Source of the DNA: JBBSTY01 sp038235385
GTDB taxonomy: Bacteria; Actinomycetota; Acidimicrobiia; Acidimicrobiales; Acidimicrobilacustridaceae
Direction of reading: 5' to 3'
NCBI GenBank assembly: GCA_038235385.1
Contig: JBBSTY010000035.1
Location: 1-28,693, forward strand
Length of the DNA: 28,693 nucleotides
Positions 8,084 through 15,677 of this stretch are shown one piece after another. The position numbers and the translations under genes are program-made. The notes beneath the pieces were generated by a model. It searched no databases and was not told where the DNA came from. It worked only from the letters and a program-made list of their open reading frames with translations. The stretch's first letter is position 1. Every line of letters starts with the position of its first letter.

Positions 8084-10534
8084 ATGACGATGCTGGACGT
8101 CGAGCGCGAGCTCGACCGGACGACCGAGGACCGTGACGCGGCGGCGGGCACCATGCAGGTGCGCAAGCGCAACGGCAACCTCGAAGCGGTCGACGTCAAC
8201 AAGATCGTGAAGGCCGTGAGTCGGTGCGCCACCGGGCTCGACGGCGTGGACCCGATGCGGGTCGCGACGCGGACGATCAGCGGTCTGTGCGACGGGGCCA
8301 CCACCGACGAGCTCGACTCACTCTCGATCCGCACCGCTGCGGGCCTCATGGCGGAGGAACCGAACTACTCGCGCCTCGCAGCCCGGCTGCTCTCGACGGT
8401 GATCGACAAGGAGGTGGCGAACCAGGACATCCACTCGTTCTCCCAGTCGGTCGCCGCATCGCACCGCGAGGGCGTCGTGGGCGAAGCCACGGCGGCGTTC
8501 GTCGCCGCCCACGCCCGCAAGCTGAACGACGCGATCGTGGTCGAGCGATCCGGGTTGTTCGAGTTCTTCGGGCTGCGCACCGTGTACGACCGCTACCTCC
8601 TGCGCCACCCGGTCACGCGCCTGGTCGTCGAGACACCGCAGTACTTCCTGCTGCGCGTCGCCTGCGGGCTGTCCCGGACCCCAGACGAGGCCATCGGTCT
8701 CTACCGACTGATGTCGTCGCTCGAGTACCTGCCCTCGAGCCCGACGCTGTTCAACTCGGGGACGACCCACGAGCAGATGTCGTCGTGCTACCTGCTCGAC
8801 TCGCCGCTCGACGAGCTGGACTCGATCTACGAGACCTACGCCGACATCGCCCGGCTCTCCAAGCACGCCGGCGGCATCGGCGTGGCGTTCTCCCGGGTGC
8901 GGTCACGGGGGTCGCTGATCAAGGGCACCAACGGGCTGTCGAACGGGATCGTTCCCTGGTTGAAGACCCTCGACTCGTCGGTGTCGGCGGTCAACCAGGG
9001 CGGTCGGCGCAAGGGTGCGGCGTGCGTCTACCTCGAGACGTGGCACGCGGACATCGAGGAGTTCCTCGAGCTGCGCGACAACACCGGTGACGACGCCCGC
9101 CGGGTGCGTCACATCAACCTGGCCAACTGGGTCCCGGACCTGTTCATGCAGCGGGTCGAGAACGACTGGATGTGGTCGTTGTTCGACCCCAAGGTCGTGC
9201 GCGAACTGGTCGACCTGCACGGGGAGGCGTTCGAGCGGGCCTACGTCGAGGCCGAGCAGGCCGAGCGCTACGAGCGCCAGGTGCCGGCCCGTCAGCTCTA
9301 CTCCCGCATGATGCGCACGCTGGCCGAGACGGGCAACGGGTGGATGACCTTCAAGGACGCCGCCAACCGCACGTGCAACCAGACCGGGGTGGCCGGTCGG
9401 ACCGTGCACCTGTCGAACCTGTGCACCGAGATCATCGAGGTCAGCTCGAACGACGAGACGGCGGTGTGCAACCTGGGATCGGTCAACGTCGGCCGCCTGG
9501 TCGACCAGGGGGCGTTCGACTTCGAGCGCCTCGGCGAGATCGTGCGCCTGGCGGTGCCGTTCCTCGACCGGGTCATCGATCGCAACTACTACCCGACGCC
9601 CAGGACGGCGTCATCCAACGCCCGCTGGCGCCCGGTGGGCCTGGGCATCATGGGGATCCAGGACGTCTTCTTCCAGCTCGGCCTGGCCTTCGACTCCGAC
9701 GAGGCCCGGGACCTGTCCCGACAGATCAGCGAGGAGGTCTACTTCCACGCCCTGTGGGCGTCGGCCGAGCTAGCCGAGGGGGCCGGGCCGCACGAGACCT
9801 TCGCCGAGACCCGGGCCGCCGCCGGCCACCTGCAGTTCGACCTGTGGGGCGTCGAGCCGACCGACCCCGAGCGCTGGAGCCCGCTCCGGGCACGCATCGC
9901 GGCGCATGGTCTGCGCAACTCACTGCTGGTCGCGATCGCGCCCACAGCGACGATCGCTGCGATCGCCGGCTGCTACGAGTGCATCGAGCCGCAGGTGTCC
10001 AACCTGTTCAAGCGCGAGACGCTCTCGGGCGAGTTCCTCCAGATCAACACCTACCTGGTGCGCGAGCTCCAGGCCCTCGGGCTCTGGACCGAGGAGATCC
10101 GCAACGAGATCAAGCGCGGCGACGGGTCGGTGCAGCACATCGACGCGCTGTCGGCGGAGGTCCGGGAGCGGTTCCGCACCGCCTGGGAGATTCCGCAGCG
10201 CTCGCTGATCGACATGGCCGCCGATCGGGGAGCGTTCATCGACCAGAGCCAGTCGCTGAACCTGTTCGTGGCCGCTCCGTCGATCGGCAAGCTCTCTTCG
10301 ATGTACCTGCACGCGTGGAAGCGCGGCCTCAAGACCACGTACTACCTGCGCTCCCGCCCGGCGACCCGCATCGCCGCGACGCTGGCCGCACCCTCGTCTG
10401 CCCCGGCACCGACCGGTGCCGGTCCCGGCGGAGGGCGCCCGACCACCGACACCAGCGACATCAGCGACATCAGCGATGCCGATGCGGTGTCGTGCTCACT
10501 CGAGAACCCCGAGACCTGCGAGGCGTGCGACTGA
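8084..10534 (+). CDS. nrdA: Class Ia ribonucleoside-diphosphate reductase, alpha subunit
   Basis: This enzyme reduces ribonucleoside diphosphates to deoxy forms for DNA synthesis. It has 816 residues. An ATP-cone (about 24-112, MQVRKRNGNLEAV) suggests dATP/ATP activity control. Catalytic features are Cys235 (SSCYLLD) and Cys462 (AVCNLGSVN) as the redox pair, and Asn445-Cys447-Glu449 (NLCTEI) for the thiyl radical and its partners. Tyr753-Tyr754 (TYYLRS) serve radical transfer, and Cys812/Cys815 at the extreme C-terminus (ETCEACD) accept electrons from thioredoxin-type donors. The C-terminal linker is low in complexity, with a short SDI repeat from two copies of AGCGACATC (10454-10471). ATG 8084 has GAAGGGGA upstream; ATG 8090 is an alternative. 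The stop overlaps the nrdB start as TGATG. Confidence 0.97.
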   Translation: MTMLDVERELDRTTEDRDAAAGTMQVRKRNGNLEAVDVNKIVKAVSRCATGLDGVDPMRVATRTISGLCDGATTDELDSLSIRTAAGLMAEEPNYSRLAARLLSTVIDKEVANQDIHSFSQSVAASHREGVVGEATAAFVAAHARKLNDAIVVERSGLFEFFGLRTVYDRYLLRHPVTRLVVETPQYFLLRVACGLSRTPDEAIGLYRLMSSLEYLPSSPTLFNSGTTHEQMSSCYLLDSPLDELDSIYETYADIARLSKHAGGIGVAFSRVRSRGSLIKGTNGLSNGIVPWLKTLDSSVSAVNQGGRRKGAACVYLETWHADIEEFLELRDNTGDDARRVRHINLANWVPDLFMQRVENDWMWSLFDPKVVRELVDLHGEAFERAYVEAEQAERYERQVPARQLYSRMMRTLAETGNGWMTFKDAANRTCNQTGVAGRTVHLSNLCTEIIEVSSNDETAVCNLGSVNVGRLVDQGAFDFERLGEIVRLAVPFLDRVIDRNYYPTPRTASSNARWRPVGLGIMGIQDVFFQLGLAFDSDEARDLSRQISEEVYFHALWASAELAEGAGPHETFAETRAAAGHLQFDLWGVEPTDPERWSPLRARIAAHGLRNSLLVAIAPTATIAAIAGCYECIEPQVSNLFKRETLSGEFLQINTYLVRELQALGLWTEEIRNEIKRGDGSVQHIDALSAEVRERFRTAWEIPQRSLIDMAADRGAFIDQSQSLNLFVAAPSIGKLSSMYLHAWKRGLKTTYYLRSRPATRIAATLAAPSSAPAPTGAGPGGGRPTTDTSDISDISDADAVSCSLENPETCEACD

Positions 10535-11652
10535 TGGCGATCACCGACCTGCTCACCGATCCGATCGCCGCGACGCGGGCGGCCGGCGTCCCTGCCTCCT
10601 CGTCCTCCTCGGGCGAGGGTGAGGGCGTCGGTTCCCCGCAGCTCGCACCCCGCCAGCTGCTCGACCCCGGCCTCGACCTCACCCTGCGGCCGATGCGCTA
10701 CCCCCAGTTCTACGAGCGCTACCGCGACGCCATCCGCAACACGTGGACGGTCGAGGAGGTCGACCTGTCCGACGACCTGGGTGATCTGTCCCGACGCCTG
10801 CTCCCGGCCGAGAAGCACCTCGTGAAGCGGCTCGTCGCGTTCTTCGCCACGGGCGACTCGATCGTGGCCAACAACCTGGTGCTCAACCTGTACCGGCACA
10901 TCAACGCACCCGAGGCCCGCCTCTACCTCTCGCGTCAGCTGTTCGAGGAGGCGCTCCACGTCCAGTTCTACCTGACGCTGCTCGACACGTACCTCGACGA
11001 CGATGCCGAGCGGGCCGAGGCGTTCGCCGCGGTCGAGAACGTCCCATCGATCCGGACCAAGGCCGAGTTCTGCTTCCGGTGGATCGACTCGCTCGGTTCG
11101 CTCGATCGGCTCGAGACCGAGGATGATCGCCGGGCGTTCCTGCTCAACCTGGTGTGCTTCGCCGCCTGCATCGAGGGCCTGTTCTTCTTCGCGGCGTTCG
11201 CCTACGTGTACTTCCTCCGGTCGAAGGGGCTGCTCAACGGGCTCGCCGCTGGGACCAATTGGGTGTTTCGCGACGAGAGCGCCCACATGGCCTTCGCGTT
11301 CGACGTCATCGACACCGTTCGGGCCGAGCAACCTGAGCTGTTCGACGACCGCTTCGCCGCCCAGGTCGATCAGATGCTCCGCGAAGCCGTCGACGTCGAG
11401 ACGGCGTTCGCCGCCGACATGCTCGCCGAGGGTGTTCCCGGTCTGGCGGTGGCCGAGACCCGCCAGTACCTCGAGTACATCGCCGACCAGCGGCTCCTCC
11501 GCCTCGGGCTCCCCAAGACGTTCGGCTCGTCCAACCCGTTCGGGTTCATGGAGCTCCAGGACGTTCAGGAGCTGGCCAACTTCTTCGAGCGCACGGTCTC
11601 GGCCTACCAGGTCGGCATCGAGGGCTCGGTCGCCTTCGACGAGGACTTCTGA
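10534..11652 (+). CDS. nrdB: Class Ia ribonucleoside-diphosphate reductase, beta (radical-generating) subunit
   Basis: The 372-residue diiron subunit makes the tyrosyl radical used by NrdA. Ligands are visible at Asp108 (FATGDSIV), Glu139 and His142 (FEEALH), Glu214 (CIEGLFFF), and Glu248 and His251 (RDESAH). Tyr146 lies four residues after His142, as radical Tyr122 does after His118 in E. coli, so this is a normal tyrosyl-radical enzyme and not a radical-free or Mn/Fe Phe variant. The N-terminus has a Ser/Gly/Glu-rich insert (about residues 20-35) before the ferritin-like core. It is translationally coupled to nrdA through TGATG. No nrdR or nrdI gene is adjacent in this window. Confidence 0.96.
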   Translation: MAITDLLTDPIAATRAAGVPASSSSSGEGEGVGSPQLAPRQLLDPGLDLTLRPMRYPQFYERYRDAIRNTWTVEEVDLSDDLGDLSRRLLPAEKHLVKRLVAFFATGDSIVANNLVLNLYRHINAPEARLYLSRQLFEEALHVQFYLTLLDTYLDDDAERAEAFAAVENVPSIRTKAEFCFRWIDSLGSLDRLETEDDRRAFLLNLVCFAACIEGLFFFAAFAYVYFLRSKGLLNGLAAGTNWVFRDESAHMAFAFDVIDTVRAEQPELFDDRFAAQVDQMLREAVDVETAFAADMLAEGVPGLAVAETRQYLEYIADQRLLRLGLPKTFGSSNPFGFMELQDVQELANFFERTVSAYQVGIEGSVAFDEDF

Positions 11653-11664
11653 TCGTCAGATCAG
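11649..11664 (+). terminator. Short hairpin at the end of nrdB
   Basis: CTGATC and GATCAG pair around loop GTCA and overlap the nrdB stop codon. It lies between convergent genes and could act in both directions, but there is no T-tract and the stem is only 6 bp. Confidence 0.3.
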
Positions 11665-11693
11665 CTATCGGTCGAGGCGAAGGTTCGCTCTGC

Positions 11694-12572
11694 TCAGGCC
11701 CGGCTGGTCGACCGCGCCCGGCGGACCGACGCCAGGCGCTCGCCGGCGATGGCGTTGATGACCGAGATCGCCTGGCGGCCGTCGGCGGCCCACGCCGTGG
11801 CGCCGTTGAGGTCGGCGACCTCCGGGCTCCGCACCGCCTGCCCGCCGAGCACGATCGGGATGGATGGGTCGGTCTCGTGGACCGCGGCAATGGTCTCGCG
11901 CACGGCGTCGAGGTTGGCGACGCTGGCGACACCGATGCCCACCGCGATCAGGTTGCGGGCTCCGGCCGCCGCGCCGGCGAAGGCCGAGGCAGGGACATCG
12001 GCGCCGAGCTCGAGGCAGGTGAAGCCCTCGAGCCGGACGAGGTCGGCCACGATCAGGATCGGCAGGGTGTGCAGCTCGCCGGTCGGTGCGCCGAACACGA
12101 TGGTTCCCCGAGAGCGACCCGGCTTGCGGAACCGGGCCCCGAGGCGGGCCACGACCCGCGTGGCGGTCGCCACCGCGAGGTACTCGGCCGCAGGAGGTTC
12201 GGTCGACGACCAGGTGCGTCCGCTGATCTCATCGATGGCGGGGACGATGATGTCGAGGTAGCAGTCGACCGGCGCTCGGCCAGCGGTCAAGGCGCGTTCG
12301 ATCACCTGCCAGGCCACGATCTCGTCCCCCTCGACCAGCGCGGATGCCATGCGCTCGGACCAGTCAGCGCGGTCGGACGAACGCGGCGATGGGGCGTCGG
12401 TGGGATCGCCGGCGATGAATCGGTCGAGGTCGTGGCGCCCGATGATCCAGCCCCCCGCCTCCTGGCGTGCAGGCAACCGGCCGGTTCGCACGTAGCGGTA
12501 GGCGGTCATGTAGTGGACGTCGAGCAGAGCGGCGACCTGCTTGAGGTTGAGCTCCTCAGTCGCCGACGTCAC
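11694..12572 (-). CDS. HTH/MerR-type regulator with cobalamin-binding domain (CarH/LitR-like)
   Basis: From GTG 12572 the product is 292 residues. An excisionase/MerR-type HTH comes first (LNLKQVAALLDVHYMTAYRY), then a helical cap domain and a B12-binding Rossmann domain. His168 in GELHTLP occupies the place of the lower axial cobalt ligand (His177 in Thermus CarH). Trp121 corresponds to the cap Trp, but the next residue is Ser where Thermus CarH has His132, and the Wx9EH motif reads W-x8-EY. The protein may therefore bind cobalamin without the light-triggered bis-His switch. GTG 12572 is preferred because TACGGT ends 6 bases before it; ATG 12629 would add 19 residues and nearly abut the divergent gene. 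Such regulators control carotenoid, photolyase or B12 genes; the divergent neighbour is a BtuF-like remnant. Confidence 0.85.
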   Translation of the reverse strand: MTSATEELNLKQVAALLDVHYMTAYRYVRTGRLPARQEAGGWIIGRHDLDRFIAGDPTDAPSPRSSDRADWSERMASALVEGDEIVAWQVIERALTAGRAPVDCYLDIIVPAIDEISGRTWSSTEPPAAEYLAVATATRVVARLGARFRKPGRSRGTIVFGAPTGELHTLPILIVADLVRLEGFTCLELGADVPASAFAGAAAGARNLIAVGIGVASVANLDAVRETIAAVHETDPSIPIVLGGQAVRSPEVADLNGATAWAADGRQAISVINAIAGERLASVRRARSTSRA

Positions 12573-12578
12573 CGAACG

Positions 12579-12584
12579 ACCGTA
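12579..12584 (-). promoter_or_regulatory. -10 box for a leaderless cobalamin-regulator transcript
   Basis: TACGGT on the minus strand is followed by 6 bases and GTG 12572. No ribosome site precedes either possible start, which fits leaderless initiation. Confidence 0.5.
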
Positions 12585-12635
12585 CCCCAGGCACGCGAAC
12601 CACCGCCTGGGCCGGGTCGGGGTCACCATGGCACC

Positions 12636-12725
12636 GTGAAGATCGTGTCCCTGCTGCCGTCAGCCACCGAGATCGTCTTCGCCCTACATCGAGGAGATCT
12701 CGACGAGGGCGGTGCTACGCCGTGA
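12636..12725 (+). pseudogene. Truncated BtuF-like cobalamin/ABC substrate-binding protein (first 17 codons only)
   Basis: GTG 12636 opens a frame encoding KIVSLLPSATEIVFAL, the characteristic N-terminus of the BtuF-like cobalamin-binding protein family, where a further 230 or so residues normally follow. After codon 17 (12686) the similarity ends; 12 unrelated codons lead to a TGA. The gene diverges from the cobalamin-binding regulator, so an intact ancestor was probably its target or partner. The break lies within about 30 bases of the end of a second truncated gene, indicating a deletion joint. I am confident in the motif; the short length leaves some risk of coincidence. Confidence 0.7.
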
Positions 12726-13029
12726 TGTCCTTGACGAGCAGCATGAGCGTCAGGTCATCGATCGGCGAGGGTTCGAACCCGTAGCGGCGAGAGAACGCGG
12801 CGATCTCCGCGGTCTTCGCGTGGACCAGGAGAACCCGGACTCCGGTGATCTGGGCGACCTCGAGCGACTTGACGATGAAGTGCTTGAGCAGCGCTGCGCC
12901 GAGTCCGTGTCCCTGCCATTTGTCGTCGACGGCCAGGCGCCCGAGCAGAAGGGCCGGGAGTGGGTCGGGCTGGTTGCGCGCGGAGCGTTTGGTGGCTTCG
13001 ACTCGCAGGCCCAGGTTGGCGCCGATCAC
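12715..13029 (-). pseudogene. GNAT acetyltransferase toxin (TacT-like), N-terminally truncated
   Basis: The 104-residue frame encodes the C-terminal two thirds of a TacT-type toxin: NQPDPLPALLLGRLAVD, the acetyl-CoA loop WQGHGLGAALL, RVLLVHAKTAEIAAF and RRYGFEPSP ending in LTLMLLVKD. Intact family members are about 160-170 residues and begin with a strand-rich region that includes GYYALAAGS; this is absent, and the preceding sequence (13030-13110) gives no match in any frame. No DUF1778 antitoxin lies upstream. Its 3' end meets the truncated btuF fragment. Without its N-terminal half it should be inactive. A complete homologous toxin lies at 14630-15145. Confidence 0.8.
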
Positions 13030-13114
13030 GCGCGGCCCGAAGGGGGAGCCGAAATGGAGCGGAGATGGAGCGAAGCCCTTCCTTGCCCTTCATCGAAAGG
13101 GTCACCGAAGGACC

Positions 13115-14332
13115 TCACCGAACAGAAGCACCTGGCGCCTCGCCGTCCCCGGGCGGCTCTCGGCGCTCGTCCTCGCCGTCCCCGGGTTCGAACCAGCGGG
13201 CGATGAGCACGTCGGTGGATGAGTGGGCGAGGATCGAGGCGGCGATGACGAGAGCGGCGAGGTGGAACAGCTCGTCGCTGAGGGCGAGTCCGGCTTCGAG
13301 GATGAGGAGGGCGTAGACGACCGACGCGAATCCCTTGGGACCGAACCATGCAGCGGCAAGGCGTTCCTTGCGGTTGAGCTTGCTGCGCAGCAGCGCGATG
13401 CCGAGCGCGATCGGACGCGCTGCGAAGAGCGCCAGGAGCGCGAAGACGTAGCCGCTGATGCCGATCTCGCCCAGGAACTGGACCGAGATCAGGGCGCCGA
13501 AGACGAGGAGCGCGCCGAGCTTGAGGAGCTCGGCGACGAGCTCACCGAACTGGTGGAACGCGGCACGGAGCTCGGGGCTCATCGTCGCGATGGTGATCCC
13601 GGCCGAGAACGCGGCGAGGAAGACGTTGGCGTGGGTGAGCAGCGCGATGGCCAGGACGAGCAGGCCGATGGCGAACGCGTTCAGCGGTTCGTAGAAGGTG
13701 GTCGCGGAGAAGAACCGGGTCCGCTCGAGGCGGATGGCGACGTAGGGGACCCCGACGCCGAGCGCGATGCCGGCGAGGACCTCGGTCACGATCGAGAACC
13801 CGTTGACCGAGTTGGCGCTGGCGGCCGCGAGGAGCACGACGACGACGGGAAGCGCGAGGCCATCGTTGAGGCCGCTCTCGACGTTGAGGAGGTTGCGGAG
13901 GCGGTAGGGGATCTCCTCGCGCCCGACGATCGCGGCGGCGAACACCGGGTCGGTCGGGCTCAGCGCCGCAGCGAGGAGGAAGGCCTCGAGCCAGGGGAGG
14001 CCGGCGACGGTGTGGGCGAGGAGCGCGGTGATGACGAGCGTGAGGGGCAGGCCGAACACGAGGGCGCGACCTGGGAGTCGCCAGGCGTTGCGGAGCTCGG
14101 GGAGGCCGACGCGCATGCCGTCGGTGAAGAGCACGCTGAACAGCGCCAGCTCGGCGAGGATCGCGACGATGGGATCGTCGGGTTGGATGTCGATGATGCC
14201 GAGCGAGCCTTCGCCGAGGATGAAGCCGCCGACGAGGAAGAGCGCCGCGGTGGAGAGCACCGTGCGATGAGCGAGGCTCGAGACCAGCACCGAGAGGAGG
14301 AGGAGGGCCGCGAAGGCCAGGAGAAGTTCCAC
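13115..14332 (-). CDS. CPA1-family Na+(K+)/H+ antiporter, NhaP-like
   Basis: The 405-residue protein has about twelve hydrophobic segments and lacks a large cytoplasmic tail, ending in a short acidic then basic stretch (PGDGEDERREPPGDGE). Family motifs are present: SPTDPVFAAAIVG in the ion-binding helix, NVESGLNDGLALPVVV, and GPKGFASVVYALLILE. It exchanges cytoplasmic Na+ or K+ for external protons, supporting pH and salt balance. GTG 14332 is the only start before an upstream in-frame TAG. It has no ribosome site but lies 6 bases after TAGGTT, consistent with a leaderless mRNA. It sits between a truncated GNAT gene and a toxin-antitoxin pair on the same strand, with no obvious functional link. 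Confidence 0.93.
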   Translation of the reverse strand: MELLLAFAALLLLSVLVSSLAHRTVLSTAALFLVGGFILGEGSLGIIDIQPDDPIVAILAELALFSVLFTDGMRVGLPELRNAWRLPGRALVFGLPLTLVITALLAHTVAGLPWLEAFLLAAALSPTDPVFAAAIVGREEIPYRLRNLLNVESGLNDGLALPVVVVLLAAASANSVNGFSIVTEVLAGIALGVGVPYVAIRLERTRFFSATTFYEPLNAFAIGLLVLAIALLTHANVFLAAFSAGITIATMSPELRAAFHQFGELVAELLKLGALLVFGALISVQFLGEIGISGYVFALLALFAARPIALGIALLRSKLNRKERLAAAWFGPKGFASVVYALLILEAGLALSDELFHLAALVIAASILAHSSTDVLIARWFEPGDGEDERREPPGDGEAPGASVR

Positions 14333-14338
14333 CGGATC

Positions 14339-14344
14339 AACCTA
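14339..14344 (-). promoter_or_regulatory. -10 box for a leaderless antiporter transcript
   Basis: TAGGTT on the minus strand is followed by six bases (GATCCG) and GTG 14332. Confidence 0.5.
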
Positions 14345-14629
14345 TGGGTCCCCTTGCGTGACGGTGGTGGTTGGTGGTGCCGAGGACCTCAGGGCGCCGC
14401 ACCATCACCTTCCTCGATCGGCGCGGCGCCGGCCTGGCACCGAGTGACGCGGTTCGCAGGCTCCGGAGACAGACGACCCAGTCGGGACGTCAACCCACTG
14501 CGGCGATGAGTTCGTCCTCGGTCATCGTGGGCCGGCCATCGATGTCTCGAGACGTGGCCATCTCGTCGAGCTTGCGTCTTCTGTGGGCGCCTTGCGGCTG
14601 GGTCGTTCAGCGAGCAGATCCGCACGCCC
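14345..14629. other. Intergenic stretch, possible small-gene remnant
   Basis: No intact gene is supported. On the minus strand a frame ending near 14504 encodes KLDEMATSRDIDGRP then TMTEDELIAAVG and a stop, which looks like the C-terminus of a small protein. The matching upstream part (LLAERPSRKAPTED) lies in a different frame, so a frameshifted remnant is possible. I could not assign a family. Confidence 0.3.
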
Positions 14630-15145
14630 TCATCCGAGCAGGGTCCGTCGCGCGTCCTTCATGAGCAGGACCAGGTGAAGCTGGTCGGTGGGGCTTCGGA
14701 GCAACTCCGGGACGAGGTGGAGGTAGAACGCCCGAGCGTCGTCCGATTCGGCGTGGATGAGCAGTCCGCGACAACCGATCTCGCCGCTGAGGCTGAGCAG
14801 GCGGGTGATGACGTCTGTGAGCATGCCGGCACCGAGCCCGAGGCCCTCGTGGTCGGCGTGGACGCCGAGGCGTGCCAGGAGGGCGACGGGTTGGGGGTAG
14901 CGGCCAGCGCCCTTGCCGAGACGTGCGGGAGCGGACTCGACGTCGAGGTGAGCCATGCACCACGCGTAGTAGGCGACGACGTCATGGCTGCCGGCGGACG
15001 TGGCGACGAACACCTTCGTGCCACCGGACGCGGCCGACTGGCTTGCGTGCCAGCGAAGCCATTCGGTCTGTTCGGATGAGCGGCAGACGAACTCGTCGAG
15101 TCGGTCGTCGGGTTCGAGCGGCCGGGGCGGCCGGTAGCGGGTCAC
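14630..15145 (-). CDS. tacT: TacT-like GNAT toxin
   Basis: This 171-residue GNAT protein matches the length and order of TacT toxins, which acetylate the amino group of aminoacyl-tRNA and stop translation. It has the N-terminal LDEFVCRSSEQTEWLRWHA segment, the central VVAYYAWCMAHLD strand, the acetyl-CoA loop HEGLGLGAGML, LLIHAESDDARAFYLHL and the terminal LVLLMKDARR. Glu replaces the usual Gln/Arg before the GxGxG loop, and the usual YRRFGF is FYLHLV, so activity is likely but not certain. GTG 15145 overlaps the antitoxin stop as GTGA, giving coupled translation downstream of the antitoxin. The gene symbol reflects family and context only. Confidence 0.88.
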   Translation of the reverse strand: MTRYRPPRPLEPDDRLDEFVCRSSEQTEWLRWHASQSAASGGTKVFVATSAGSHDVVAYYAWCMAHLDVESAPARLGKGAGRYPQPVALLARLGVHADHEGLGLGAGMLTDVITRLLSLSGEIGCRGLLIHAESDDARAFYLHLVPELLRSPTDQLHLVLLMKDARRTLLG

Positions 15146-15423
15146 TCGGTGAACGGAGAGGGCCGTTGCATCAGACGCGCGAGCCCGGCGAGCTCCTTCG
15201 CGGAACGGCGGTTGATCCGCTCCCATTCGGCTGCGGCGTCGGCGTCGAGCGTGAAGCGATCTCGGTCGGCGAGAACCCGCCGGGCGGCATCGGTGAGGTG
15301 CTCGACGACGAAGGAGGTCAGATCCGTGCCCGAGACCTCAGCGGCGCGGTCGATCAGCTCACGTTCTTGAGCTGTGGTGCGCACCTCGAGTCGGCGGTCG
15401 CGGGTTCGGGTTGGGGCGGTCAT
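15142..15423 (-). CDS. tacA: DUF1778 (TacA-like) antitoxin
   Basis: This 93-residue protein has an N-terminal ribbon-helix-helix typical of DUF1778 (RRLEVRTTAQERELIDRAAE, then FVVEHLTDAARRVLADRD). The C-terminal tail (WERINRRSAKELAGLARLM) would wrap the toxin. In this family it neutralises the GNAT toxin and, with it, represses the shared promoter. ATG 15423 has AAGGAG 8 bases upstream. It precedes the toxin in the usual order with a four-base overlap. Confidence 0.9.
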   Translation of the reverse strand: MTAPTRTRDRRLEVRTTAQERELIDRAAEVSGTDLTSFVVEHLTDAARRVLADRDRFTLDADAAAEWERINRRSAKELAGLARLMQRPSPFTE

Positions 15424-15447
15424 GGTCCCATCTCCTTGTGTCCGGCC

Positions 15448-15476
15448 ACCGTACGGCCAGGGTTGTCCGGATGCAA
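15448..15476 (-). promoter_or_regulatory. Candidate tacAT promoter with overlapping palindromes
   Basis: On the minus strand TTGCAT (15476-15471) and TACGGT (15453-15448) are 17 bases apart. The perfect 8-bp palindrome CCGTACGG (15449-15456) covers the -10, and GGTTG/CAACC (15461-15478) flanks the -35. Both are placed as expected for autoregulation by the antitoxin. Confidence 0.55.
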
Positions 15477-15677
15477 CCGACCGCCAGCGCCGACGCGACG
15501 TCGTCCTCCTTCACCCCGTGGATGGCCAGGCCGGCGAGGCGGTGGAAGGGTCCTCTGGGCCAGTTCGCGGACCAGGTCGGTCCCCTCGCCGCCGTGAGCG
15601 CGTCGGGCAGCTCGAAAGCGCCAAGCTCATCGAGAGCCATCGGCGTGAGCTCCTCGGTGTGGAAGGCCTGCGGATCG
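15477..15677. other. Stretch between antitoxin promoter and MDMPI gene, no assigned gene
   Basis: A minus-strand frame from ATG 15640 encodes ALDELGAFELPDALTAAR and continues through the antitoxin promoter and start. It has a protein-like beginning, but no family or ribosome site was recognised, so it is not called. Confidence 0.3.

Noticed and set aside
9172..10533. Long open extension upstream of nrdB in the same frame
   Set aside because: It overlaps nrdA in another frame and is Arg/Gly/Pro-rich; NrdB homology begins at ATG 10534, coupled by TGATG.
13223..14509. Long plus-strand open frame (428 codons) opposite the antiporter
   Set aside because: It is the reverse-complement shadow of a GC-rich membrane protein; its translation is a monotonous Glu/Asp/Arg/Gly mixture with no motif.
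15359..15640. Possible small gene starting at ATG 15640 on the minus strand
   Set aside because: It runs through the tacA promoter and start in another frame, and has no ribosome site or recognised fold.
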